The notes under the pieces are model-generated. The model was not told where the DNA came from, searched no databases, and saw nothing but the letters and a program-made list of their open reading frames with translations. From Coemansia sp. RSA 922 (Eukaryota > Kickxellomycota > Kickxellomycetes > Kickxellales > Kickxellaceae), in NCBI GenBank assembly GCA_027577415.1, contig JANBQS010000814.1, positions 1 to 11,588 of the forward strand: 11,588 nucleotides of DNA. The letters are read 5' to 3'. The number at the start of each line of letters is the position of its first letter. Position 1 is the first letter of the stretch. Shown here piece by piece: positions 1 to 6,905 of the stretch. The position numbers were made by a program, and so were the translations under genes.

Positions 1-219
1 GCCAAAATCACTGCTGCATAGAATGTAGGCGTGCTTGCTGAGTATTCTCATAGCTACCGTTCTTAGTCTATGACATGTAGCATAGAACTTGAATAGTGTA
101 TCGCTAGTCCGAAACAGTGATGCTCCACTCCGGGCATGCAATCTATAGATAATGTTGTGGATATCCTTATAGAGGATACGCATAAATAAGTGATCTGGAA
201 GGTTTACTAGAAGAGACAT
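1..219 (-). CDS. F-box-like protein, 5' part only (runs off left edge)
   Basis: An ATG at 219-217 opens a frame of 73 codons that stays open to the left edge, so only the N-terminus is present. The protein begins MSLLVNLPDHLFMRIL and later has LFKFYATCHRLRTVAMRIL. This is the spacing of an F-box: a Leu-Pro start with hydrophobic helix 1 at about residues 3-16, then a second helix ending in a Cys-His-Arg-Leu segment at about 45-60. F-box proteins join a substrate-binding C-terminal domain to Skp1 in SCF ubiquitin ligases, and fungi often carry many with LRR or other C-termini. The substrate-binding part lies outside the window, so the target is unknown. The ATG follows an A/T-rich leader. A TATA box on the same strand lies about 330 bases upstream. 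Frame openness and composition make coding likely. The F-box assignment rests on a short weak motif. Confidence 0.6.
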   Translation of the reverse strand, partial: MSLLVNLPDHLFMRILYKDIHNIIYRLHARSGASLFRTSDTLFKFYATCHRLRTVAMRILSKHAYILCSSDFG

Positions 220-544
220 TGTAAAATCAAAAAGAAAATGGTTTAATAAATAAATAAAAAATGAGGTGGAAGAGAAGCAAAGTGTGTACTAGCTGCCTTG
301 AAGGCAGGCGTTGCAAAATGTAGCCAAAGGGTAAAGAGTCCTTTGAAGAGAATAGGGGTTTTCTGCAAAAGCAGTTCAATGACATTATAAAAAATGAACT
401 TTGCTTTGTAGATACCATTTAAAATACTGTTTGTTGACAATGCTCACGACTTGTCTGCACTGCTGGCCACATGTATACGATAGACTATGTACAGTATGTA
501 TTTGGCTATCTATGAGCTCTTCTACGGCTGCTGGTGCACGGACC

Positions 545-552
545 CTTATATA
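545..552 (-). promoter_or_regulatory. TATA box, probably for the F-box-like gene
   Basis: Read on the minus strand this is TATATAAG, a good TATA match. Five bases upstream of it (557-564 on the plus strand) sits AAACGGTC, a word that recurs near another minus-strand TATA box at 5518-5526. The distance to the ATG at 219 is about 326 bases, long for a TATA promoter, so an untranslated leader or a leader intron would have to fill 220-520. I see no convincing coding frame there. Confidence 0.4.
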
Positions 553-627
553 GGGCAAACGGTCCGTGGGAAACAATAACGGTGCTACTGCTTGTGATCG
601 GGGCGTCGTTGATCATAGCCGTAGAAA

Positions 628-974
628 TTAGGCCAAAACAAAATGTCGGATTTTGCCGCTGAGCATCGAAATCCTACAACTAGCTTCGGCTTTAGTTGCG
701 GCTTCAGCCTTGAATTTAGTCAGAGTTTCTTCTCTATCAAAAAATACATAGACATTGCTTTCATCATCTGTATCTTTTTCTTACCTTTAACATCACGCAT
801 GAGCGTCAACATTGTCTTTTCAACAACTAGCCCATCCTCGTTGCTAAATTCCTCCTTGGAATTTCCTAATAGCATAAAATCTACAATGGCTGGAGAATTA
901 ATACCAAGAAGTATTTGAATAACTTGGAGCTTGTCTTCAGATCCATATCCCAGAATTACGTAGTTCAACATCAT
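628..974 (-). pseudogene. Frameshifted remnant of an unrecognised protein-coding gene
   Basis: An ATG at 974-972 (preceded in frame by no other ATG back to a stop near 1000) opens 84 codons ending in a TGA at 722-720. The product has ordinary charged/hydrophobic alternation, for example VEKTMLTLMRDVKGKKKIQ. Near its end the good reading moves to another frame: from about 750 the neighbouring frame reads FFDREETLTKFKAEAATKAEA and stays open to a TAA at 630-628. The switch lies at an A6 run (739-744), so one lost base in a homopolymer would explain it. Read through, the segment would give about 115 residues with an Ala/Lys/Glu-rich amphipathic stretch near the end. I do not recognise the family. 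It could be a decayed gene, a sequencing slip in the homopolymer, or part of a spliced gene. The opposite strand is also open here (643-918), with a hydrophobic composition typical of an antisense shadow. Confidence 0.4.
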
Positions 975-1122
975 TGTACTATTGCGGCAGTTGATCAATT
1001 AAAAAAGTGGATGAGAAAATTAATGTGGTGTGTTGTTCAGGAGCTTTCTAGAAAAGAGAACTGGAGGCTATTTCTCATGCCCATCTAACATCCACATTTG
1101 TCTTTATGTTGAATGTGTTCAG

Positions 1123-1309
1123 TCAGCCGGATTGCCACTTCCAGTCATTGCCCTTTCGCAGTCTACTTGTTGTTTCTCCATCTCTTGTACGAGCATATAC
1201 CGCATTATTGGCTCTACATTTAAACCCCTCCAGAACGTTCAAGGGCTTTTGTTGGTTGAGATATTCGACCAGTTGCTTGAGGAACAGTGTATTAGATTTA
1301 TAAGAGTAT
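1123..1309 (-). pseudogene. Open segment without ATG, possible 5' fragment of the same decayed gene
   Basis: Between in-frame stops, the minus strand reads about 61 residues including LVEYLNQQKPLNVLEGFKCR and then YARTRDGETTSRLRKGNDWKW. Composition and codon pattern look like coding sequence, but there is no ATG and the stretch begins only about 20 bases past the GPHR stop codon. A GT at 1138-1137 and an AG at 980-979 would join it in frame to the 628-974 segment by a 160-base intron. The donor GTGGCA is a poor consensus, so that join is only a possibility. Simplest view: a gene whose 5' end is lost. I do not recognise the family. The plus strand is open here too (1030-1320), starting only at a TTG. 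Confidence 0.28.
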
Positions 1310-1330
1310 TAGAGTTGTAACAAGTATTGA

Positions 1331-3058
1331 CTAACATAATTTCTCACGAACTGATTCAGCCGTAGGAGATATTGCCGAGCGCAAGAATCCCGACAATGGC
1401 GTTGAAGCGAGGATAGGCGAGGACGAGCAAGAGTTGCGCTGCGAGGGAATAGGCGTAAAGGGATTATCAGGAATATCTATGGAGATAGAGTCGACAGAAA
1501 ACTCATCAGAGTTTCTGCTATCATAATAGTCGCGACCTAGCATCGAGTACTTGTCGCTTTGCTCCTGGTGCGAGAGGAAAACCAGTAGGGCCGAGGCCAC
1601 GACAGATACGAGGAAGATGATGTCGAACCAGCGCTTATAAAAATAAAACCCCGTTGTCTGCAACACCGCCGAAATCATAGGCCGATATTTTGGCGGCAAA
1701 GACATGCGCATCATCAGCATACAAGAGACGAAATACATGCCGACGAGCTGAGCCAAGAACAACACGATGTTTGACGGTGAGACCATGCTGGAGAGCGAGG
1801 TGTTGAACAGTTTTGTGAACTGGATCAACAAGCCACGGAGCGACCCAATTACCATTATGCCGACCATGGCGAAGCTCAGCTGCTGCGACCAAAATGCCAT
1901 GTCAAAGTCGGGGCTAACATGAGTTGCAGCCAAGGTCAGTGCGCTGGTGACTGGGTCAGAGTGGCCTACGCGGTTGAGCAAGATTCCACCAAGCGTCATG
2001 GCGATTTTACTCACACAGAATAGCGCGAAAAAGTATCCCAGCACGTTACGCGACCGGCCCGCCAATGTCTTTGACGCCTCATACCGGTCGTGCTCTATGC
2101 ACATGGCCTCGACATCAGCAAAGAGTTCCTGAGTAACACGCTCCAAGTTCTCTATCTCGCCACGAAGCTCAGTCAAGCCCCGGTCCCGCGACAATCCGCG
2201 GCCACCCAGGATGCCAAACGCCGAGGACAAAAATTCGCCCACCATACCACCACGCGTACTTGACGCAGTATTGGGACTTTTGTCTTTTTCGTTGAGAGCC
2301 ACCATGCGTGCCAGCATCTTCTTCTTGTCAATAAGCAGCTCCAGCGAGTAGTGCAGCTGGCGACGCATTCCCTCGAGTTGTACTGGACTGACCTTGTGCA
2401 CAAAGACGAATAGCTGGCGGTAAGGACTGTTGACGGCACCAAAGCCCGAGAGTACGGCCATTAGAGCTACACCGACGACGCCCACACGAGCAGTCACCGG
2501 CTCTATCGAGATCATATCTAGGGCGCCGGTTGCGTCTCGCACGCGCGAAAAGCTATCCAAAGGCAGGTAGGCGCCTAGTCCCCAAAAAGCGTAAAAGAAC
2601 AATGCCCAGAACGCCAGCGAATACACAATACGACGGTAAACGGGGGCCAGCGCGCGGTGGCGCGTATTCGATAGCAAGACATAGGCCTGGCATAGTGGCA
2701 GTACGACGACGATAGTCAGTAAAAGAAAGCCTAGGTCTGCGCGCCAAAAGTACCACCGAAACTCTTTGCTCAAGACCCCGCTGATCTCAAACACTATCAG
2801 CTCGATGAGTACGCTGCCCTGCGCAAATACCAACGAGAAGAGTCCGTATACTAGCGCTTGTTGTCGGTCGAATCGTCGCCGCTGGGAAATATCTTCAGTG
2901 TCACTGAGTGCTGGTGGCAAGGCAAGCTCTGTTGGCTTTGTTGTTTCGGCTGGTGGCGTAGATACGTCGACTGACTCGAGTAGTCGTCGAGCTAAGAATA
3001 GCCATGCTATACAGAAACTAGACCCAAACGAGGCCGCTAGAATAAGGTGGTCAAACAT
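1331..3058 (-). CDS. GPHR: Golgi pH regulator (GPHR/GPR89, GTG) family membrane protein
   Basis: This encodes a 575-residue protein. The ATG at 3058 is fixed by an in-frame TAG four codons upstream. GPHR proteins are nine-helix membrane proteins of the Golgi/ER, described as anion channels needed for Golgi acidification; plant GTG relatives were proposed as abscisic acid receptors. Likely helices are at about 5-25, 71-95, 107-128, 145-165, 190-210, 340-360, 385-410, 427-450 and 475-497. The N-terminal GPHR signature is RVGVVGVALMAVLSGFGAVN (191-210), followed by SPY. A basic/charged cytosolic loop with a coiled-coil-like segment (about 290-330, LRGEIENLERVTQELF) precedes the C-terminal ABA_GPCR domain, with NRVGHSDPVTSA, FWSQQLSF, SLRGLLIQFTK, LVGMYFVSCMLMMRMSLPP and FYKRWFDIIFLVS. 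The human protein is about 455 residues. The extra length is an N-terminal loop insert (about 30-65) and a Ser-rich tail of about 75 residues (500-575). No introns are needed. A CACGTG lies about 375 bases upstream. Confidence 0.93.
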   Translation of the reverse strand: MFDHLILAASFGSSFCIAWLFLARRLLESVDVSTPPAETTKPTELALPPALSDTEDISQRRRFDRQQALVYGLFSLVFAQGSVLIELIVFEISGVLSKEFRWYFWRADLGFLLLTIVVVLPLCQAYVLLSNTRHRALAPVYRRIVYSLAFWALFFYAFWGLGAYLPLDSFSRVRDATGALDMISIEPVTARVGVVGVALMAVLSGFGAVNSPYRQLFVFVHKVSPVQLEGMRRQLHYSLELLIDKKKMLARMVALNEKDKSPNTASSTRGGMVGEFLSSAFGILGGRGLSRDRGLTELRGEIENLERVTQELFADVEAMCIEHDRYEASKTLAGRSRNVLGYFFALFCVSKIAMTLGGILLNRVGHSDPVTSALTLAATHVSPDFDMAFWSQQLSFAMVGIMVIGSLRGLLIQFTKLFNTSLSSMVSPSNIVLFLAQLVGMYFVSCMLMMRMSLPPKYRPMISAVLQTTGFYFYKRWFDIIFLVSVVASALLVFLSHQEQSDKYSMLGRDYYDSRNSDEFSVDSISIDIPDNPFTPIPSQRNSCSSSPILASTPLSGFLRSAISPTAESVREKLC

Positions 3059-3624
3059 CAGTCGCTCCTACAGTTCATCCAAAAACGTATCCCCAACAAA
3101 AAAAATAAGAGATAAAAAAATTTATACGAGTCTGGAATTTAGGAAATGCGTTCTCGAATGGCTGAATCTCTCAAGTGTACTCTAGAAAATATGAATATTG
3201 ATGAATAATGTACCTCGAAGAGAAGGGAGGGAGATAATAGACGAGACTTGGCGGCGGCAGCGGCCTCGTTCCCGCATGCAGGCACACTCTAGGCCTCATC
3301 CAAATATGAGCTTTTACCCTCGTTGAGTGGATTTCCTTGAAGCGAATATTCCGCACACGGCGCAATATGTCGTCCGCGCTCTGAACAGAAAAGGCAAAGG
3401 CGGAAATATCTCGGATCACACAACCCGCATATCACGTGGAAATACCGAGGGAAATATTTGTTGTATGGTGGCGGCGCCGCTGTTTGAAGCTGGGTCTTTG
3501 TGAAAAATATATATATAATTAATCCATTGTGTAAACTTAAGAAATGGAGTGCTCAAATCGCAGCCAGTCTACTGGCGGATTGGCAGAAAAGAAAATGTGG
3601 AAAAGGGAGAGGGATACGCGTGGG
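3059..3624. other. Intergenic region upstream of GPHR
   Basis: These 566 bases separate two genes on the same (minus) strand. They should hold the 3' end of the 412-residue gene and the GPHR promoter. Visible elements are an AT run ATATATATATAATT near 3509-3522, a CACGTG palindrome at 3433-3438, and A-rich sequence just upstream of the GPHR ATG (about 3098-3121). The minus-strand open frame 3171-3419 starts only at a GTG and has no recognisable motif, so I do not call it a gene. Confidence 0.5.
3433..3438. promoter_or_regulatory. CACGTG palindrome (possible bHLH site) upstream of GPHR
   Basis: A perfect CACGTG hexamer sits about 375 bases upstream of the GPHR start. Fungal bHLH factors of the Cbf1/Pho4 type bind this core. 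A hexamer occurs by chance every few kilobases, so this is only a candidate. Confidence 0.2.
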
Positions 3625-4863
3625 CTACCTTCGCCGCTCTCCGCCACCGCAAGCAGCCAGGCGCCGTATTAGCGTAAACATCGAAGGCAGTAGCCACTCA
3701 TCACTAGAGTTTGCTTGCTTGCTTGGCGACACAATATGCTCTTGAGGTCTCACCTGCGAAATAGGTGGAGGGGGGCGGCGAATATCCAACGAGTTCTTGA
3801 CGCCAGCAAACTTTGTAGTCATTGCCGCCGCCATACACTCTGAGCCATTTCTGGGCGGCCATTGCACAAACGCCGGCCGCGGAGCTGTCGGCGGCCGCAG
3901 AACACCAGACTTTGGGGGCACCACTGGCATTGATGAGCAGCGCAAGGGACGGAGGGATTCAGGGCGGAAAAAGGCAGGTGCTGGCTCACGCACAGAGCAC
4001 GCGTCGCTGCTGACCAACCGCAGGGCACTGACTGAGATGTATGGCGGGGCGCGTGGCTGTAATGCACATTTTGCAGGATGCCCTGGAACGCCTCGCAGAA
4101 CGCCTCGCAGAGTAGCTGGAAGTGCCGATGGTTGGTCAAAAAAAGTACCTGAGCGCCGATACACAGCAGGAGGCGGTGTGTCTAATTCACTCAGCTTGGG
4201 GAACGATCGCAACCGACGGTGCTTCCGTGGCGGCTTGATAGTGGCTATAGACGATGGGATGGACTTTGGCGAGGACAGGCATGGCGATTGAGACTGCTCT
4301 TCGTTGGGCGTTACCGGCAATGTCGAAGAATTGGACTCGGATCCTCGTGTCGCTCCAGCCACAGTAGGCGAAATACCGATAATCGCTGTTGTTGGGTCAC
4401 TAATACTCCGCGAGTGCTCGCCGCCCGCGCTAGGCCGGACCCGTCTCCGCCTCATCGACGACAAGCTGCACTTGCTGCCCAAAATGCTCCGGCGACGATT
4501 GCGAGCACGCATATGTCGCGGAAAATCCCACAGCGGCGATGTAAGTCCCTGCCGCTCTGCGTAGGCGCTGACTTCGGCTACTGGCATGGCGCTCCACGAT
4601 AGTAATCCGCGTCGGCGCTTCTTGGGCGACTTGAAGATATTATCAACAATAAACGGGTCGTTAACTGGCTGCAAATCTACGCGTGACTTTATGCCAGACG
4701 CTGAAAACAAAGTAATGTCCATGATCGAAAGCCTGGGAAGCGTTCCGCTAGCGTGCTTGGGCAACGACTGTTGACATTGTAAAGCGTTCTTTATCAACAC
4801 GGTCTTGTGAGGATTGTGGCAAAGTGTGCGCGCCAGTGAACCAAACTCATCCTTATGCGCCAT
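3625..4863 (-). CDS. Hypothetical protein, Ser/Pro/Arg-rich, largely disordered
   Basis: This encodes 412 residues from the ATG at 4863, the first in-frame ATG. The frame stays open upstream to about 5094, but only from a TTG and through a pyrimidine-rich leader, so that extension is not counted. I do not recognise the family. The N-terminal 130 residues (LARTLCHNPHKTVLI, NDPFIVDNIFKSPKKRRRG, LTSPLWDFPRHMRARNRRR) look most ordered and most likely conserved. The rest is low-complexity, with many SP/TP dipeptides (possible proline-directed kinase sites). Basic clusters occur at 80-85, 121-125, 137-142 and 212-219, and could be nuclear localisation signals. TPPPAVYRR and RRPPPPIS could bind SH3 or WW domains. 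A nuclear or cell-cycle regulatory role is speculation. Near the C-terminus (about residue 370) CAG|GTGAGA on the minus strand is a perfect-looking splice donor, so the true C-terminus may differ. The long uninterrupted frame is the main evidence that it is real. Confidence 0.65.
   Translation of the reverse strand: MAHKDEFGSLARTLCHNPHKTVLIKNALQCQQSLPKHASGTLPRLSIMDITLFSASGIKSRVDLQPVNDPFIVDNIFKSPKKRRRGLLSWSAMPVAEVSAYAERQGLTSPLWDFPRHMRARNRRRSILGSKCSLSSMRRRRVRPSAGGEHSRSISDPTTAIIGISPTVAGATRGSESNSSTLPVTPNEEQSQSPCLSSPKSIPSSIATIKPPRKHRRLRSFPKLSELDTPPPAVYRRSGTFFDQPSALPATLRGVLRGVPGHPAKCALQPRAPPYISVSALRLVSSDACSVREPAPAFFRPESLRPLRCSSMPVVPPKSGVLRPPTAPRPAFVQWPPRNGSECMAAAMTTKFAGVKNSLDIRRPPPPISQVRPQEHIVSPSKQANSSDEWLLPSMFTLIRRLAACGGGERRR
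4086..4109. repeat. Two perfect 12-bp tandem copies inside the 412-residue gene
   Basis: GAACGCCTCGCA occurs twice back to back, in frame, and encodes the doubled VLRG/GVLR stretch near residues 252-260. It looks like a small slippage duplication that kept the frame. Confidence 0.8.
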
Positions 4864-5070
4864 TTGATAGTCAAGTTGTGATAGAGCGTCGCAGATGAAA
4901 AAGGGGAAGGCGTAAAAGAGATAGGAAAATAGAAACAAAATAAGGATAGGGAGTATAACGTAAACAAATATTGAAGAGGAAAAAGCGAAAATGAGGAGGG
5001 AAGTTTGCAAGGTGAGAGAGAGAAAACCGGAATCCACCGGCTGGTCCCGGGGGGATGGGAGCGGTCTGCT
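4864..5070 (-). promoter_or_regulatory. Pyrimidine-rich leader of the 412-residue gene
   Basis: Read on the minus strand, the 200 bases before the ATG are dominated by C and T, with many CTC and TTT runs and no ATG. Long CT-rich tracts just upstream of start codons are common in fungal promoters and leaders. The open frame through it codes for a Phe/Leu/Ile-rich string that mimics a membrane segment, which I take to be an artefact of composition. Confidence 0.45.
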
Positions 5071-5450
5071 TATTACTGATAGCCCGGTGGCCAAGGTGGA
5101 GAACTAGAAAGCAATGGTGTAATGAATAGGACCGCAAGTCCAGGGACTGTTGTCGCTAAGGGGAAGCGCAGTAGGCAGTACAGCCAGAAGACAGCAAACA
5201 AAGAGATAGCGTCAGGTAAAGAAAATTTAAACGTATACAACAATGAAACCCAGGCCAAGCTTAATTAAGGCGAAGACAAATCGAGGGGGGAAGATAGGTA
5301 CGTTCACTGCTTCGCTGACTTGGTAAAAAAAATAAAGGCGCCTTCGATTGTTGAGGGGTGATGTCGATGACTGGGCGCTAAATGTTTAATTAGACATTCA
5401 GCGCTTAAGCAGTAGTATTCAGATAGGGTAGACAAAGCAGGATAGAGAGT

Positions 5451-5480
5451 GTATGAGAGTGTATGAGAGTGTATGAGAGT
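5451..5480. repeat. Three perfect 10-bp tandem copies
   Basis: GTATGAGAGT is repeated three times exactly, preceded by a partial degenerate copy (GAGAGT at 5445-5450). It lies just downstream, in minus-strand terms, of the TATA box at 5518-5526, so it would fall in the transcribed leader. Probably a variable microsatellite. Confidence 0.9.
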
Positions 5481-5496
5481 AAACGCAGTAATTCTG

Positions 5497-5565
5497 AACG
5501 GTCTACCGTCCAGTCCACTTTATATACTGTCGAGCAAAGATAGGGAGGGAGTCCAGTAGACCGTT
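5497..5565. repeat. 10-bp perfect inverted repeat flanking a TATA box
   Basis: AACGGTCTAC (5497-5506) and its exact complement GTAGACCGTT (5556-5565) face each other across 49 bases. The minus-strand TATA box lies between the arms. The spacing is too long for a strong hairpin of its own, so paired protein-binding sites are more plausible. It could also be a chance dyad or a trace of an old insertion. Confidence 0.6.
5518..5526 (-). promoter_or_regulatory. TATA box, candidate promoter for the 412-residue gene
   Basis: Read on the minus strand it is TATATAAAG. It lies about 655 bases upstream of the ATG at 4863, which implies a long leader or a leader intron. One early ATG with a very short frame (near 5395) would act as an upstream ORF. 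AAACGGTC occurs about 33 bases upstream of it on the same strand (5566-5559). Confidence 0.4.
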
Positions 5566-5744
5566 TGATTCTACTGTGCCGATACCAAGCCAAACAGTCT
5601 ATTACGCTTTTTGCAGACTTTTTGGGGTGCACTTTTTTTCTTCAAGCCAGACGGTCCAGCAGGATCCAACCAGCCAACCAACAATAATCGTGTTTGCAAG
5701 CCTTGTCTAGCCGCTCCTCCCTCTCTGCGTGCTCTTTTTTTGGG

Positions 5745-5753
5745 TATATAAAA
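5745..5753 (+). promoter_or_regulatory. TATA box with a CT-rich tract upstream
   Basis: TATATAAAA is preceded by a pyrimidine tract (about 5712-5741). No long gene follows. The first ATG (5808) opens only the 36-codon frame at 5808-5918. It may serve a small gene, a non-coding RNA or nothing. Confidence 0.35.
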
Positions 5754-5807
5754 TTGCTAACACGGTGAGAGAAAGTAGGGAGGAGGTATTTAGTCTGAGC
5801 GCACACA

Positions 5808-5918
5808 ATGGTCATTTCAATCATAATGGCTAAAGGAGGGAGAGGAGGGACGCTCGTTGTTGTGCTTATTCGATTTAAGCTTTTTAGTACAATTTATCAT
5901 TCTCTATTGCTTTGTTGA
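5808..5918 (+). CDS. Possible small ORF, 36 residues
   Basis: The ATG sits in a good context (CACACAATGG), 55 bases after a TATA box. It encodes 36 residues, starting MVISIIMAKGGRGG and continuing with a hydrophobic, weakly basic tail (TLVVVLIRFKLF). There is no known family. Frames this short are common by chance, so this is listed only because of the promoter-like sequence before it. Confidence 0.15.
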   Translation: MVISIIMAKGGRGGTLVVVLIRFKLFSTIYHSLLLC

Positions 5919-6820
5919 CGGTTGAAAGCGCGCGCAAATGAATATTAAGCGCGTGGCTTGTCTGTACATAATCAAGGTTTTATGTTTGCTATTCTACTAG
6001 AGACAGACCACACAATGACATACACATAAGCTTTTATTTGTCTACTTTACTATCCATTCTTGGTTTCAATGCCACCCCCGTCTATTGATCGGCGTGCAAG
6101 ACGCGTGGCCTTTATGCTGGCTGAACTACCTTGTCAGCCATTAATGACCCCGGACTAGCTATTATTGCGTAACAACGCTATTTTAATTTGGCCATTAAGC
6201 AACACAAACATGCCCTATTTTTGTGGCGACTTGGTTGTAGTATCAGTGGCAGCTTACGTTTACACTGCAAATGTGCAAATGTCTTTATAGAGTAGCGATT
6301 ATCAGTCTATTTGATTGAAACTGTGTAGCCGTCAACAAATAATGTACATTTCAAAACAATCACTCAAAGAGAGTCAATTTGCGCGATACAACGGTACTGG
6401 ACACTCCCCTCGCCATCACTCGACGACAACCATACGCGCAGCCGAGCAAATACATTGTTGCTGTTGGTTTCAAACTGTGGTTCATTGCGCCTATGTGTTC
6501 AAACTAGCATATACATGATACTCGCAGTTACTGGCACCAACTCGTTACATTAGTTGAGAATTCTACTGCTTTCTTTGCCAGGGTTACCGGACTTGGAGAT
6601 CTTTTCCTTAGCTGACACGAACCGGCTACTTTTATTGGTTTAGCTTTATGTTACAAGCAGAGCTAGAGAGCAGGCGCAGATCATCACATTGAGCTTATCT
6701 CACTTATATCACGGTGTGATGCTTGAGACAGATGTGCATTGATCTGATCTCTGACTTTTATATGTGACGGCATTGAATAAATCTATGCCAAAGCCGCTCA
6801 AGTTTGTGGTCGCGGCCGAC

Positions 6821-6827
6821 TATAAAA
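6821..6827 (+). promoter_or_regulatory. TATA box of the first tandem paralogue
   Basis: TATAAAA lies 85 bases upstream of the ATG at 6906, a normal distance for a TATA promoter with a short leader. The open frame extends through it from a TTG at 6804, so the frame extension is upstream DNA and not coding. Confidence 0.5.
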
Positions 6828-6905
6828 CGAGTGGACTTCCACCAACTTGTAGACTTTGCGGCTCTTCCATTTTATGTCACATTTTCTGTTATAATTGTGA
6901 AAGTC

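Larger units (their letters stand above)
4864..6905. other. Long intergenic region between divergent genes
   Basis: About 2 kb lies between the minus-strand 412-residue gene and the first plus-strand tandem paralogue. It holds the pyrimidine-rich leader, TATA boxes on the minus strand (5518-5526) and plus strand (5745-5753, 6821-6827), an inverted repeat, a 10-bp tandem repeat and scattered purine/pyrimidine tracts. Short open frames occur (5405-5632 from GTG, 5642-5824 minus, 5808-5918 plus, 6342-6518 plus), but none has a recognisable motif. From about 5920 to 6800 I see AT-rich sequence with no feature I can name. Confidence 0.5.

Noticed and set aside
227..440. Two overlapping minus-strand frames between the F-box gene and its TATA box
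   Set aside because: No motif, Phe/Leu-rich from T-rich DNA, and likely to be leader sequence.
643..918. Plus-strand 91-codon frame from an ATG
   Set aside because: Composition is hydrophobic and Ser/Phe-rich as in an antisense shadow. The minus strand reads better as protein over the same bases.
1030..1320. Plus-strand 96-codon frame
   Set aside because: It starts at TTG, is rich in Cys and Ser with no motif, and the minus-strand reading is more protein-like.
3171..3419. Minus-strand 82-codon frame in the GPHR upstream region
   Set aside because: It starts at GTG, has no recognisable domain and lies in promoter territory.
4864..5094. N-terminal extension of the 412-residue protein with an apparent membrane segment
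   Set aside because: It starts at a TTG, and the Phe/Leu/Ile run is the translation of a CT-rich leader. The first ATG is at 4863.
5642..5824. Minus-strand 60-codon frame with a charged stretch
   Set aside because: The charged stretch is the complement of a CT tract; there is no family and no promoter evidence.
6342..6518. Plus-strand 58-codon frame from an ATG
   Set aside because: No motif, odd Cys/Trp/His-rich end, and no promoter signal close upstream.
6804..6905. 34-residue extension of tandem copy 1
   Set aside because: It begins at TTG, contains the TATA box, and has no counterpart in copy 2, which starts at the equivalent ATG.
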